Counted from the stretch's first letter, positions 6,377-15,298 are shown. The stretch is DNA of 64,000 nucleotides from Methylomonas rhizoryzae (GCF_008632455.1 NZ_CP043929.1:1364001-1428000); one strand, 5' to 3'. A program made the numbers and translations. The notes: generated by a model from the letters alone, not told the origin.

Positions 6377-8032
6377 TTAGTTTTCCAATGCGCGGTATTT
6401 CTCGCGAAGGTTGTTGCGGATGGCGATGGCGAACATGTTCAAGCCGACGATCACCATCACCAACAACAAGGACGTGGCGTATACCAAGGGTCTGGCGGCT
6501 TCGACGTTGGGACTTTGAAAGCCCACGTCGTAAATGTGAAATCCGAGGTGCATGAATTTTCTGTCCAAATGCAAATACGGGAAGTTGCCGTCCAACGGCA
6601 GGGTGGGGGCCAGTTTCACGACGCCGACCAGCATCAGCGGCGCTACTTCGCCGGCCGCGCGGGCCACTGCCAAAATCAGACCGGTCATAATCGCAGGGCT
6701 GGCCATGGGCAACACGGTGCGCCATAAGGTTTCCGCTTTGGTCGCCCCCAACGCCAAACTGCCTTCCCTGATGGATTTGGGAATGCGCGACAAGCCTTCT
6801 TCGGTGGCCACGATCACGACCGGCAAAGTCAACAATGCCAGGGTCAAAGAGGCCCACAGCAAGCCCGGCGTGCCGAACACCGGAGCCGGCGCGGCTTCCG
6901 GAAAAAACACTTTGTCTATGCTGCCGCCGATGATGTATACGAAAAATCCCAAACCGAACACCCCGTACACGATGGACGGTACGCCGGCCAAATTGTTGAC
7001 GGCGATGCGAATGATGCGGGTGATAAAACCTTGTTTGGCGTATTCGCGCATGTACACGGCCGCGATCACCCCGAACGGTGTGACCACGACGGCCATCAAC
7101 ATCACCATCAACACGGTACCGAATATGGCCGGGAAAATGCCGCCTTCGGTGTTGGCTTCGCGCGGTTCGTCGCTGACGAAGGTGCCGAAATTGGCAATGT
7201 ATTCGACTGCCTTGTCCCACACGTTCATCGCGTTGGGCCGGGTCAGCTTGACGACCCGCTCCAACGGAATGTTGATTTGCCGACCGCCGGCCTCGGCGAC
7301 CACCAAGATGCAGCACTTCATCTCTTGGTTGAGCTGAGAAATGTTTTGTTGCAAGGTTTTGTATTCTTGCTCGTATGCCACTTTGCGGGCGGCAAACTCG
7401 GCGCGCTTGGCCTCGTTCCATTGGCCTTTCAATTCCAGTCCCCGCTGTTTCAGGCGCAAGCGTTCCAGGTTGTAGTTGATGGCGCCGATGTCCTTGTCCT
7501 GCAATTTGTCGATTTTGGCAAATAGCTTCAGCACCTGGGCCAACTTTTCTTGCGCGACTGGCCAAGCGTGTTCGCCTTCGGCGATGACTGCCCGGTTTTG
7601 CTTGACCGCGATCAACCGCCCGTAAAAATTGCCCCATTCGCGGCGCTCGACGGTAATCAAATCTTCCGGGGTGGTTTTTTGCACAATGTATTGATCTTGA
7701 ATCCAGCGAAAGTCGCTACCTAAAATATCGCGATTGCCGGTCTTGACCAAAAATTGCTTTAGATACTCGGCGCCGTTAAGCACCTCGTGGCCGGCCGCTC
7801 GCGCTTGCGCTTCCGGCAACAGGGATTGCTCGACTTCTTCGCCGATGATCACCGTTTCTTGGGCCTGTCGATCTTGGTAACGGTATTCGACGATGTCGGA
7901 CGGCCAAAAATGGCCCAAGCCGCGTAGCGCAATCAACAACAGCAAACCGATTACCAGGATCAGGTTGATACTTACCGCGCCGGCCGTCATCCAAATCCAC
8001 GGCGAACCGCTTTTAAACCATGCCTTAATCAT
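6377..8032 (-). CDS. pstA: Phosphate ABC transporter permease PstA, extended form
   Basis: PstA is one of the two membrane subunits of the high-affinity phosphate importer. At 551 residues it is nearly twice the E. coli length. A first membrane helix (residues ~15-38) is followed by a long periplasmic insertion to about residue 310, with a coiled-coil-like stretch (LKLFAKIDKLQDKDIG to LQQNISQLNQEMK) before the canonical permease domain starts at GTVLMVMLMAVVVTPFG. The cytoplasmic EAA loop that docks PstB is clear (SIREGSLALGATKAETLWR). Its start overlaps the pstC stop by 4 bp, implying translational coupling. Such long PstA proteins occur in other gammaproteobacteria and pair with equally long PstC. 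Confidence 0.96.
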   Translation of the reverse strand: MIKAWFKSGSPWIWMTAGAVSINLILVIGLLLLIALRGLGHFWPSDIVEYRYQDRQAQETVIIGEEVEQSLLPEAQARAAGHEVLNGAEYLKQFLVKTGNRDILGSDFRWIQDQYIVQKTTPEDLITVERREWGNFYGRLIAVKQNRAVIAEGEHAWPVAQEKLAQVLKLFAKIDKLQDKDIGAINYNLERLRLKQRGLELKGQWNEAKRAEFAARKVAYEQEYKTLQQNISQLNQEMKCCILVVAEAGGRQINIPLERVVKLTRPNAMNVWDKAVEYIANFGTFVSDEPREANTEGGIFPAIFGTVLMVMLMAVVVTPFGVIAAVYMREYAKQGFITRIIRIAVNNLAGVPSIVYGVFGLGFFVYIIGGSIDKVFFPEAAPAPVFGTPGLLWASLTLALLTLPVVIVATEEGLSRIPKSIREGSLALGATKAETLWRTVLPMASPAIMTGLILAVARAAGEVAPLMLVGVVKLAPTLPLDGNFPYLHLDRKFMHLGFHIYDVGFQSPNVEAARPLVYATSLLLVMVIVGLNMFAIAIRNNLREKYRALEN

Positions 8033-10311
8033 AACGAACTATATTTTTGTCTCAGATTTTGCCGGATCAACTCAGCCAACGAGTTGACGATGAAGGTAAA
8101 CATGAACAACACCAGCGCGGCCAGGAACAATACCCGGTAGTGGGTACTGTTGACTTCCGATTCCGGCATTTCCACCGCAATGTTGGCCGACAAGGTGCGT
8201 AAACCTTGAAATATGCTGAAATCCATTACCGGGGTGTTGCCGGTGGCCATTAACACGATCATGGTTTCCCCGACCGCCCGGCCCAGGCCTATCATTACCG
8301 CGGAAAAAATACCGGGGCTGGCGGTCAGTATCACCACTTTGGCCAGGGTTTGCCAAGGCGTGGCGCCCAGGGCGAGAGAGCCTGTGGTCAAATGCTTGGG
8401 AACGCTGAAAATGGCGTCCTCGGCAATCGAAAATACCATAGGGATTACCGCAAAACCCATCGCCAAACCGACTACCAAGGTATTGCGCTGGTCGTAGCCT
8501 ATGCCCCAGGCTTCGCGCAGCCAGGTGCGCAAATCGCCGTTGAAGAACAAGGCCTCGATGCCGGGACTGACGGCAAACGCCAGCCAGCCGCAGATCAAAA
8601 TCACCGGCATCAACAGAAAAGCGTCCCAACCGTCCGGCACCAGATCACGTACAGGTTTAGGCGCGAATTGCCAGACGAACGCGAACGCCATGACCCCGGT
8701 AGGCACGATCAGCAACATCGCAAAAATGCCGGTCAAATGCATTTCCACGAACGGCGCCAACCACAGGCCGGCTAGAAAGCCCAAAATCACGGTCGGCAGC
8801 GCCCCCATGATTTCCACGCCCGGCTTGACGTATTGGCGAATTTCCGGGGCCATGAAATAGCCGGTGTAAATCGCGCCGAACAAGGCTAGGGGAATAGCCA
8901 CCAGCATGGCGTAAAACGAGGCTTTGAGGGTGCCGAACACCAACGGGGTCAAGCTCATTTTCGGCTCGAAATCGTTGCTGGCGGCCGAAGACTGCCATAC
9001 GTAGGCCGGTTCCGGATAACTTTCGTACCAAACCTTGCCCCACAAAGAGGTCCAGGATACTTCCGGATGTTCGTTTTCGATGCGCCAGTGATGCAATTTA
9101 CCGGCGGCGTCCTGCAACAGCAGCGCGTTAGCCCGGGGCGACAGGGCCAAAGCCAAGGGTTTGCCGTTCGAGACTTTCTCCCGAATCAATTTGCGTTCCG
9201 CCGTGGCGTTGTACACCCCTAATTCGCCGTTGGCGTCCACCGCCAACATGCCTTTGCGGCGTTGTTCCGCATTAAGCAACAACACCGGCGCATCCGCCAG
9301 CTTGAAAGCCCTGAGTTGCTGCACGCTGAAGTGATTTTGTTTGTCGCGCACCAGCGACCATTGTCCGAAGGTGCCGCTGCTGTCACCGATCAACAGGGAA
9401 ATATCGCCGTTCAAAAACGTCATGTTGGTGATTTGCGCGCCTTGTCGCATCACGTTCAGCTTGTGCCGGATCACCGGTTCGGTTTTATTGCTGACGTCGA
9501 GCACGGTTAGATCGCCGTTGTGGTTGGATAAATAGAGTGTGCGCAGTTCTTTATCCAACAACATGAAATCCACGTCGCCTATGCTTGCGGTATCCAATAC
9601 GGCTTCGCTACGCTCCAGTTCCACCTCGTCGTCGAACATGGACTCCTTTTTTTCCAAGCTGGTCAGGATCAAACGGCCGTCGGCGGTTTTGGCCAGCAAG
9701 CTACTGGCCGCGTCGCCCAATTTAACGGCGACTTGTTGAACGGCTTGCCCTTGTTTGTCCAGCACGATCGCGTCTTTGCCCAAGGGGTAACTGATTTGCG
9801 GGGTAATCACCCGTTTGTTGTCGGGATAGGTCAATTTGTAGTCCACTTTGGCGACCACGGCCCGGCCGTCGGAAAGCCCGTAAGCCAGAACGCCTTTCGG
9901 TAAGTCCCCGAAGGCCCAGCTGCTGATCGTGACGCCTTGCGGTATCGGTAGATCCTCCACCCGGAGAGGGGAACCGTCATCGACTCTAAAGAACACCGCT
10001 TTGCCGGTATCGGTAAAGCGTACCGCGATTTCGTTTTGCTCCTCCATCGCCAGCAATGCCGTCGATCCGGCCGCTGGCTCGGGTACGCCGTATTCGCTTA
10101 CCGCCTGGGCATGGGCCGGCAGCAACAGCGGAAATACCACGTACAGCAAGTAAAAAAAGATCAACACGATAGCGAAGATAATGCTCAAGCCGCCGAAAAC
10201 CACGGCTTGGGCCACAATCTTGTCCTTCAATAGCCGCCAGCGTTGATAAGCATCGTTAGACGACAACTGTAACAAGGTCGCTTTAGCAGGTGTAAATTGA
10301 GGTTCGGGCAT
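8029..10311 (-). CDS. pstC: Phosphate ABC transporter permease PstC, extended form
   Basis: The ATG at 10311 gives MPEPQFTPAKATLLQL and 760 residues; a longer frame starts at a TTG (10419) but the added residues look non-coding, so I prefer 10311. One membrane helix (VVFGGLSIIFAIVLIFFYLL, residues ~35-60) precedes a periplasmic domain of roughly 400 residues made of repeated strand-rich blades (for example DLTVLDVSNKTEPVIRHKL) that resembles a degenerate beta-propeller. The permease core starts near MSLTPLVFGTLKASFYAML and includes the EAA loop LTTGSLALGATPWQTLAKV. The stop overlaps pstA by 4 bp. The periplasmic insertion probably faces PstS, but its role is unknown. Confidence 0.94.
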   Translation of the reverse strand: MPEPQFTPAKATLLQLSSNDAYQRWRLLKDKIVAQAVVFGGLSIIFAIVLIFFYLLYVVFPLLLPAHAQAVSEYGVPEPAAGSTALLAMEEQNEIAVRFTDTGKAVFFRVDDGSPLRVEDLPIPQGVTISSWAFGDLPKGVLAYGLSDGRAVVAKVDYKLTYPDNKRVITPQISYPLGKDAIVLDKQGQAVQQVAVKLGDAASSLLAKTADGRLILTSLEKKESMFDDEVELERSEAVLDTASIGDVDFMLLDKELRTLYLSNHNGDLTVLDVSNKTEPVIRHKLNVMRQGAQITNMTFLNGDISLLIGDSSGTFGQWSLVRDKQNHFSVQQLRAFKLADAPVLLLNAEQRRKGMLAVDANGELGVYNATAERKLIREKVSNGKPLALALSPRANALLLQDAAGKLHHWRIENEHPEVSWTSLWGKVWYESYPEPAYVWQSSAASNDFEPKMSLTPLVFGTLKASFYAMLVAIPLALFGAIYTGYFMAPEIRQYVKPGVEIMGALPTVILGFLAGLWLAPFVEMHLTGIFAMLLIVPTGVMAFAFVWQFAPKPVRDLVPDGWDAFLLMPVILICGWLAFAVSPGIEALFFNGDLRTWLREAWGIGYDQRNTLVVGLAMGFAVIPMVFSIAEDAIFSVPKHLTTGSLALGATPWQTLAKVVILTASPGIFSAVMIGLGRAVGETMIVLMATGNTPVMDFSIFQGLRTLSANIAVEMPESEVNSTHYRVLFLAALVLFMFTFIVNSLAELIRQNLRQKYSSL

Positions 10312-10611
10312 AACTGATTCGAGGTAGTGATTTGTGGCATCCCTTAGCGCGTTAGAAGCTGTCGTAAAAAAACCGATCTCGGCTAAATCAGACTCTCCGT
10401 TAGAGACTTGATCGACCAAGCCGCCCTCTGCTCTGACAAGCGCTTGGCGGGTGTTTGCCTATTACAACGGCCTCCTTTAAGCCAGGAGGTTAAGGAAACG
10501 CGGTCTTAAGCGCGCATCTCCAAAGTGCAGAGCATGGTTAACGTCAACGCCGGTATTGTTGACCTTTTACGCCAAACCTTGCTTGTCGCAACATTCAACG
10601 CGTCCTTGACT

Positions 10612-10652
10612 ATAAAAAAGCCGACAAATCACCGCGGTAATTTATCGGCTTT
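10612..10652 (-). terminator. Rho-independent terminator or attenuator between pstS and pstC
   Basis: On the minus strand the sequence reads AAAGCCGATAAAT, a 10-nt loop, ATTTGTCGGCTTT and then further T residues. This is a 13-bp stem with one wobble pair and a U-tract, about 110 bp after the pstS stop. It would allow more PstS than permease to be made, the common pattern in pst operons. The rest of the 448-bp gap to the pstC start (10312-10759) has no gene; a second small dyad (CCTCC...GGAGG near 10470-10490) is present. Confidence 0.75.
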
Positions 10653-10759
10653 GAAGTTGACGGATCATCAGCGTAATGTTCATTGCCGAATAATCCCGAA
10701 TATCCTGTAAGCGTCCTTGCCGGCGAATTCCTTGTATGCTTCGTCCGTGGCGGATGAAC

Positions 10760-11749
10760 CTATTCGATCAGCGTCAAGGCTTTTTCAACCGCTTTGGCGG
10801 GCAGCGGAATGTAACCGTCTTTCACCACCACTTGTTGGCCGGTTTTGGACAGCACCATTTTCAAAAACTCTTTTTCCAACGGCGCTAAAGGTTCGTTAGG
10901 CTTTTTGTTGACGTAAACGTACAAAAAGCGCGACAGCGGATAAGCGCCGGAGGTGGCGTTTTCCGAGGTCGGCTCTACGAATGGGGCGCCGTCTTTGGCG
11001 GCCAAGGCCACGGCTTTAACGCCCGAGGTGGTATAGCCGATGCCGGAATAGCCGACACCGTTATTGGAGGTGGTCACCGCTTGCACCACCGACGCCGAAC
11101 CGGGTTGTTCGTTTACGTTGCTTTTGAAGTCGCCTTTACACAAGGCTTCGTCTTTAAAGAAGCCATAGGTGCCGGAAACCGAGTTGCGGCCGTACAATTG
11201 AATGGGTTTGCTGCTCCAGCCGCCGGTCAAGCCGACTTGTCCCCAGGTGCTGACGTCGGCTTCGTGGCCGCATTTACGGGTGGAGGAGAAAATTGCATCG
11301 ACTTGCGCCAGGCTTAAACCCTTTACCGGATTGTCTTTGTTCACGAACACCGCCAAGGCGTCGATAGCGACCGGAATCGCGGTTGGCTTATAGCCGTGCG
11401 CGCTTTCGAAATCGTCGATTTCGTTGTCTTTCATTTTGCGGCTCATAGGCCCCAAATTGGCGGTACCCTCGGTCAAGGCCGGTGGCGCGGTGGAAGAGCC
11501 GGCTGCTTGAATTTGAATGTTAACGTTCGGATACAGTTTTCCGAATTCTTCCGCCCATAAAGTCATCAAGTTGGCCAGGGTGTCGGAACCGACACTGGAA
11601 ATATTGCCTGCTACGCCGCTGGCCGGCGCATAGTCGGGGAGCGACGGATCGACGCTTGCCGGTGCTGCGGCTACGCCGTTAGCCAGAAAAGTGGTGGTGG
11701 CAAAGCCGAAACCCAAGATCAATGACCTGAGCTGAAACGTTTTTTTCAT
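10760..11749 (-). CDS. pstS: Phosphate-binding periplasmic protein PstS
   Basis: PstS captures phosphate in the periplasm and delivers it to PstC/PstA. I chose the ATG at 11749 (MKKTFQLRSL) because GAGAA lies just upstream; a TTG four codons earlier is possible. The 329-residue product has a signal peptide ending around NGVAAAPAS, then the phosphate-site segments GNISSVGSDTLANLMTLW, AAGSSTAPPALTEGTANLGPMSRKMK (the SRxM/K motif) and GRNSVSGTYGFFKDEAL, all typical of the PstS-1 type. A Pho box lies 73 bp upstream and a terminator-like hairpin downstream. This is the first gene of the pst cluster. Confidence 0.96.
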   Translation of the reverse strand: MKKTFQLRSLILGFGFATTTFLANGVAAAPASVDPSLPDYAPASGVAGNISSVGSDTLANLMTLWAEEFGKLYPNVNIQIQAAGSSTAPPALTEGTANLGPMSRKMKDNEIDDFESAHGYKPTAIPVAIDALAVFVNKDNPVKGLSLAQVDAIFSSTRKCGHEADVSTWGQVGLTGGWSSKPIQLYGRNSVSGTYGFFKDEALCKGDFKSNVNEQPGSASVVQAVTTSNNGVGYSGIGYTTSGVKAVALAAKDGAPFVEPTSENATSGAYPLSRFLYVYVNKKPNEPLAPLEKEFLKMVLSKTGQQVVVKDGYIPLPAKAVEKALTLIE

Positions 11750-11821
11750 ATTCTTTCTCAATCAATGTTTAAAACCAGTATCAATACTGCCCTTTGCGGG
11801 TGACAATAGTATGAACCGAAT

Positions 11822-11839
11822 ATGACAGTTTTGTGACAG
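11822..11839 (-). promoter_or_regulatory. Pho box upstream of pstS
   Basis: The minus strand reads CTGTCACAAAACTGTCAT: two 7-bp direct repeats CTGTCAC and CTGTCAT separated by AAAA, nearly identical to the PhoB-binding consensus. Ten bases further downstream is TACTAT (11806-11811), a good -10 hexamer at the spacing expected for PhoB-activated promoters, which lack a -35 box. It predicts phosphate-starvation induction of pstS. Confidence 0.9.
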
Positions 11840-11935
11840 CGGTAAATTGTAAGCCGCTACCGAAGTTTGTGCTACTTTCAGCTGAAATTTCCCGGCCGGC
11901 CGTTAATCGGCCTTCGCTTCCGATGAGCAGAGCCG

Positions 11936-12424
11936 TTAACGCATCCGCTGCAGGGTGACGAAGCGATAAGCGAAATCGACGCCGGGAGCGTTGTCCACCC
12001 GCTCGCAATTTGTTTGCCGCCATTCACGGCGGTCGACATCCGGAAACAGCGTGTCGCCGTCGAATGCTTTGTCGATCAAGGTCAGATACAGGCAATCCGC
12101 AACCGGCAGCAAGGCCTGGTACAAGGTGGCCCCGCCGATGACGAACAACTCCGGCGCATCCGCGGCATAGTTCAAAGCCTCGTCGATACGGGTGAACACC
12201 CGGCAGCCCGGTGCGGAAAAACCGGAATTGCGGCTGATGATCAAATTGTCACGACCCGGCAGCGGTTTACCTATCGCCTGATAGGTTTTGCGCCCCATTA
12301 AAATAGGCGCTCCCCAAGTGATTTGTTTGAAACGCCGTAAATCGGCCGGCAAATGCCAAGGCATTTGTCCGTTGGCGCCGATCACCCGGTTAGCGGCCAT
12401 CGCCGCGATCAGTGATATTTTCAT
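11936..12424 (-). CDS. folA: Dihydrofolate reductase
   Basis: FolA reduces dihydrofolate to tetrahydrofolate with NADPH. The 162-residue protein is standard chromosomal size and shows MKISLIAAMAANRVIGANGQMPWHLPADLRRFK (substrate pocket with the catalytic acid as the D of LPADL), the NADPH-binding segment ILMGRKTYQAIGKPLPGRDN, ELFVIGGATLYQALLP and LTLIDKAFDGDTLFPDVD. The ATG at 12424 is the only sensible start. The gene is divergent from the asparaginase gene, with 48 bp between the starts. No trimethoprim-resistance feature can be judged from sequence alone. Confidence 0.98.
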   Translation of the reverse strand: MKISLIAAMAANRVIGANGQMPWHLPADLRRFKQITWGAPILMGRKTYQAIGKPLPGRDNLIISRNSGFSAPGCRVFTRIDEALNYAADAPELFVIGGATLYQALLPVADCLYLTLIDKAFDGDTLFPDVDRREWRQTNCERVDNAPGVDFAYRFVTLQRMR

Positions 12425-12472
12425 GAATTCTGTTTAACATGCCGGCCTACGAAAAAGGCTGGGCATCATACT

Positions 12473-13495
12473 ATGAAACACGTTTTACTGGTTTTTACCG
12501 GCGGTACTATCGGCTCGCAGCTCAAAGGCGATACCGTCGATACCGACCCGAACGCCGGCCATTTATTATTGGACTTGTTTGCGCAGGCTTACCCGCAGGC
12601 GGAACAGTTTCGCTTCACGTTGTTGAAGCCGCTGCAGATGCTCAGCGAAAACCTGCATCCCGATGCTTGGCGGCACATCGTCGCCGCGTTGGCGCAACAA
12701 GATCTCGGCGTTTACGACGGTATTATCGTGACCCACGGTACCGACACCTTGGCGTATAGCGCCGCGCTGCTAGGTATTTACTTTCACCGCCTGAACATCC
12801 CTCTGTTGCTGGTTTCCAGCGACTTGCCGCTGCAACATCCGTCGGCAAACGGCCTGCCCAACTTCATCTGCGCCGCCGACTATATTCGCCAAGGCCGCGC
12901 GGCCGGCGTCTTCGTCCCTTACCGAAATCCGGGGCGGACCATGCAAATCCACATAGGTACCCGCTTGAGCAATTGTCTGCCGTTGGGTAGCGACTTTATC
13001 AGCGTGCAAGACAAGGCTTTTTTAAGTTACCAAGACGGCGAATTTCAGGCTTGCTACGAACTACCCGAAAAGGGGAGGTTCGCCGGCACCTTGCAAAACC
13101 AATTCGGCAAAATTTTGCTAATCAGACCATATCCCGGTCTCGACTATCTTTCGTTCGACCTGAACGGGTTCGATGCGGTATTGCACGAGCTGTATCACTC
13201 CGGCACCGCCTGCGCCAGCGACGCCTGGGGGTTGCGGCATTCCTTGATAGCCTTCAGCCGCCGCTGCGCCGAGCAAGGCCTTCCGCTCTATCTGGCCCCG
13301 GCCCTGCAGAGCGATAGCGCCTACAGTTCCACCCGCGCCATCTTGCAACACGGTGCCCGGATGCTCTGGAATACCGGGTTGGAAGCCGCCTACGCAAAGC
13401 TTGTCTTGGCCTACGGCAACTTTAGCGCCGCGCCGGACATCGCGGAATTTCTACAATGCAACCTGGCATGGGAGCACGTGAAACCTACTGTTTAG
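12473..13495 (+). CDS. ansA: Type I (cytoplasmic) L-asparaginase
   Basis: This 340-residue enzyme hydrolyses asparagine to aspartate and ammonia. The first catalytic threonine is in the N-terminal motif LLVFTGGTIGSQ, with no signal peptide in front, and the second motif is DGIIVTHGTDTLAYSAALLG (threonine plus the conserved TDT). This length and the lack of an export signal place it with type I AnsA. The C-terminal domain shows LLIRPYPGLDYLSFD and the conserved YHSGTACA, typical of the allosteric asparagine-site region of AnsA. It is divergent from folA, and tRNA-Pro follows 61 bp downstream. Confidence 0.9.
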   Translation: MKHVLLVFTGGTIGSQLKGDTVDTDPNAGHLLLDLFAQAYPQAEQFRFTLLKPLQMLSENLHPDAWRHIVAALAQQDLGVYDGIIVTHGTDTLAYSAALLGIYFHRLNIPLLLVSSDLPLQHPSANGLPNFICAADYIRQGRAAGVFVPYRNPGRTMQIHIGTRLSNCLPLGSDFISVQDKAFLSYQDGEFQACYELPEKGRFAGTLQNQFGKILLIRPYPGLDYLSFDLNGFDAVLHELYHSGTACASDAWGLRHSLIAFSRRCAEQGLPLYLAPALQSDSAYSSTRAILQHGARMLWNTGLEAAYAKLVLAYGNFSAAPDIAEFLQCNLAWEHVKPTV

Positions 13496-13556
13496 AATTG
13501 CTGAAAATCGCCGGAAATATTTGTTACAATCTCTGCGTTTTTTCCCGCCATGATTG

Positions 13557-13633
13557 CGGAGTGTAGCTCAGCTTGGTAGAGCACTGCCTTCGGGAGGCAG
13601 GGGCCGGAGGTTCGAATCCTCTCACTCCGACCA
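13557..13633 (+). tRNA. tRNA-Pro (anticodon CGG)
   Basis: A 77-nt cloverleaf with CCA encoded: acceptor CGGAGTG pairs with CACTCCG (13623-13629) followed by A and CCA, the D arm reads GCTCAGCTTGGTAGAGC, the anticodon stem CTGCC/GGCAG encloses the loop TTCGGGA (anticodon CGG), and the T arm is CCGGAGGTTCGAATCCTCT. It decodes CCG proline codons. Its 3' end is the attachment site of the decayed island that follows; the tRNA itself remains intact. Confidence 0.96.
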
Positions 13634-13702
13634 GTTCAGTTTGTTGAAAATAAAAGATTATTTTCAAATGTCATCGCTTGACACCCTAGAAGAAAATGCG
13701 GC
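13586..13702 (+). repeat. Left copy of 117-bp direct repeat (attachment-site-like)
   Basis: From the anticodon stem of tRNA-Pro to 69 bp beyond its 3' end, this sequence recurs at 15742-15858 with only two mismatches (13597 and 13695), offset by exactly 2,156 bp. A direct repeat of a tRNA 3' half bounding integrase remnants is the footprint of site-specific integration. The repeat is longer than a usual att core (15-50 bp), so the element may have carried extra flanking homology or arisen by later duplication. Confidence 0.88.
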
Positions 13703-13739
13703 GCGTACACTAAAACGTACACCATTCGAAAAATACAAC

Positions 13740-14202
13740 GTAAATCCGGCGTCGTCTTTTCGGCGATCATCAAAAATCAGCTCGGCGAACATTTAAAAAG
13801 CAAGACCTTTCAGCGCAAAGGCGACGCCGAAATCTGGGCCAAGCGTATCGAGGCAGACACGGAAAAAAGGAAGCGCTGGGCCTATCCGGCGCAGGCATGA
13901 CCTTTGTTTTACCCACAAACCACCCTCTCCGATGCACGCCGCAAGGCAACCGAAGCGAGAACAATGTAGCCAACGACATCGATCCCAGCGACGTACGCAA
14001 AGAGAAAAAACAAACCCAACAAATCGATAACGAAAACCAAAAACGCATTGAAGCCGGCCTGCCTGTTGTTGGCAGTTTCGGCGAAGTCGCTTTGGAATTT
14101 TTCGAAATGATGCAAACCTGGGCCGGCTATCTGGACGGCTTAAAGGTCGGCGCAAGTAATACCGTTCAGAAAGCAAAGATAAATTGCGTAATTCATTCGT
14201 GA
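13740..14202 (+). pseudogene. Tyrosine-recombinase (integrase) remnants, frameshifted
   Basis: Broken reading frames match N-terminal parts of phage-type integrases. The frame through 13751-13900 reads RKSGVVFSAIIKNQLGEH then KSKTFQRKGDAEIWAKRIEAD, the arm-binding beta sheet and start of a core-binding domain, and stops at PAQA. A second frame beginning near 13908 reads TLSDARRKATEARTM followed, after a frameshift, by DIDPSDVRKEKKQTQQ, which is typical of the DUF4102/P4-type arm domain; it continues to about 14200 (GSFGEVALEFFE). The catalytic C-terminal domain (R-H-R-Y) is absent. The two pieces seem to come from different integrase types. No function remains. Confidence 0.7.
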
Positions 14203-14313
14203 TCAAAGCGGATCAGCTATCTACAGAAAATTGGCGCGATGCTAACTACGGCCCCCAATAGTCTGATACAGCGACTTCATGGATATATAAAACGTGTGGG
14301 CAATTTTCCGTTT

Positions 14314-14730
14314 TCAAGGTAACAACAGATTTTGAAATGGCCGGGTATTTTTCCAGCGATAGGCATGAAAATCGCGCAGGTCGGTGCTGAAAATTCGGCC
14401 ATGCCCCAAGTCTTCGGCCAGTAGCACCAGCGAAGCGTCGGCCAAATCCATCGGTAAATCGGCGTATTGGTGCATCAGCTCCACGATACGCGCCTTATGC
14501 TTATCCTGGATTTCAAACACCTCGAAAGCGCCCAACTGGTACATTTGCATGAAACTCAACTGCGCCGCCACGCCCCGGCGTTTTAACAGAATGTGGCAAA
14601 CTTCCGTCATTACCGGAAAAGTGGTTATCAAACTTTCATCCAGGGACTTGGCGGCGGCATCGGCTTTGGCATGATGTTTGTCGTTTTTATCGGCCAAGGC
14701 AATCCAAAACCCGGAATCGGCGATGATCAT
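14314..14730 (-). CDS. PIN-domain toxin (VapC-like)
   Basis: This 138-residue protein has the PIN fold of VapC-type RNases: first acidic residue in MIIADSGFWIALADKNDKHH, second in FPVMTEVCHILLKR (the conserved T-E), third and fourth in PMDLADASLVLLAEDLG and IFSTDLRDFHAYR. All four metal-binding acids are present, so the nuclease looks active. It overlaps the 3' end of the upstream antitoxin gene by 4 bp (ATGA). The pair lies inside the decayed tRNA-Pro island and is one of the few intact cargo modules. Confidence 0.9.
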   Translation of the reverse strand: MIIADSGFWIALADKNDKHHAKADAAAKSLDESLITTFPVMTEVCHILLKRRGVAAQLSFMQMYQLGAFEVFEIQDKHKARIVELMHQYADLPMDLADASLVLLAEDLGHGRIFSTDLRDFHAYRWKNTRPFQNLLLP

Positions 14731-14984
14731 GTTTTGTCGCTCCAGTCCAGCATGTCCTTGTAGTTTTCCGACAGATTGCCGTCGCCCGCCATGCTGCCGA
14801 TAAAGCCGGTTTGCAGCATGATTTGATAAGCTTTTTGACCTTCGCTGAGCGGTGGGCTGACTTGGCGCTGGTAAATTTCATCGATAGCCAGCGAAATCAA
14901 TTCGGATGTGTTTTTCTGCAAAGCCTTTTCCAGCTCATGCAGCTTTTCGAGATGTTGGTTATCCAGTTCGGCGGTAATTTGCAT
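14727..14984 (-). CDS. Antitoxin partner of the PIN-domain toxin
   Basis: This 85-residue protein starts with MQITAELDNQHLEKLHELEKA and NTSELISLAIDEIYQR, a strand-helix-helix arrangement consistent with a ribbon-helix-helix antitoxin; the C-terminal half (KAYQIMLQTGFIGSMAGDG to YKDMLDWSDK) has the acidic, unstructured character of a toxin-binding tail. Its end overlaps the toxin start by 4 bp, which is typical of vapBC-type pairs and implies translational coupling. Family assignment beyond that is uncertain because no well-known motif stands out. Confidence 0.8.
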   Translation of the reverse strand: MQITAELDNQHLEKLHELEKALQKNTSELISLAIDEIYQRQVSPPLSEGQKAYQIMLQTGFIGSMAGDGNLSENYKDMLDWSDKT

Positions 14985-15298
14985 GACTTTTACCCTTCAT
15001 TAAAATTGTTATACGCTAAAATCACTAAGATGAATTACCCCACCATCGAGCGCGGGTCATACATCCTCGGATGCATTCTCGATTTCACCAAGTTTATTTT
15101 CCCAATCCCAGACCATCTCACGCTGCAAGTCTCGGGCAATCGACTCAACAATTTCCCAACCGTATAGCTGTCGTCGGACAAGTCGAACGAATTGTCTGGG
15201 CAGTAGCCCTTTAACCTGGGATCGTAAGCCATGCAGATGTTTAACATCTATTGAGCGACTACTTTACAATGCTTGGGGAACAACAGTGAGGTTTAAAC
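14985..15298. other. Gap inside the island; possible gene remnant
   Basis: This 314-bp stretch has no intact gene. On the minus strand a frame open from about 15250 to 15050 reads QVKGLLPRQFVRLVRRQ then EIVESIARDLQREMVWDWE and stops; it looks protein-like but has no start and I do not recognise it. The hicB-like gene begins at the right edge, with GAGG (15289-15292) as a possible Shine-Dalgarno sequence. Confidence 0.35.

Noticed and set aside
6369..7637. A 422-codon minus-strand frame overlapping pstA
   Set aside because: It is a second frame of pstA, arginine-rich and without domain signature; pstA itself carries full permease motifs.
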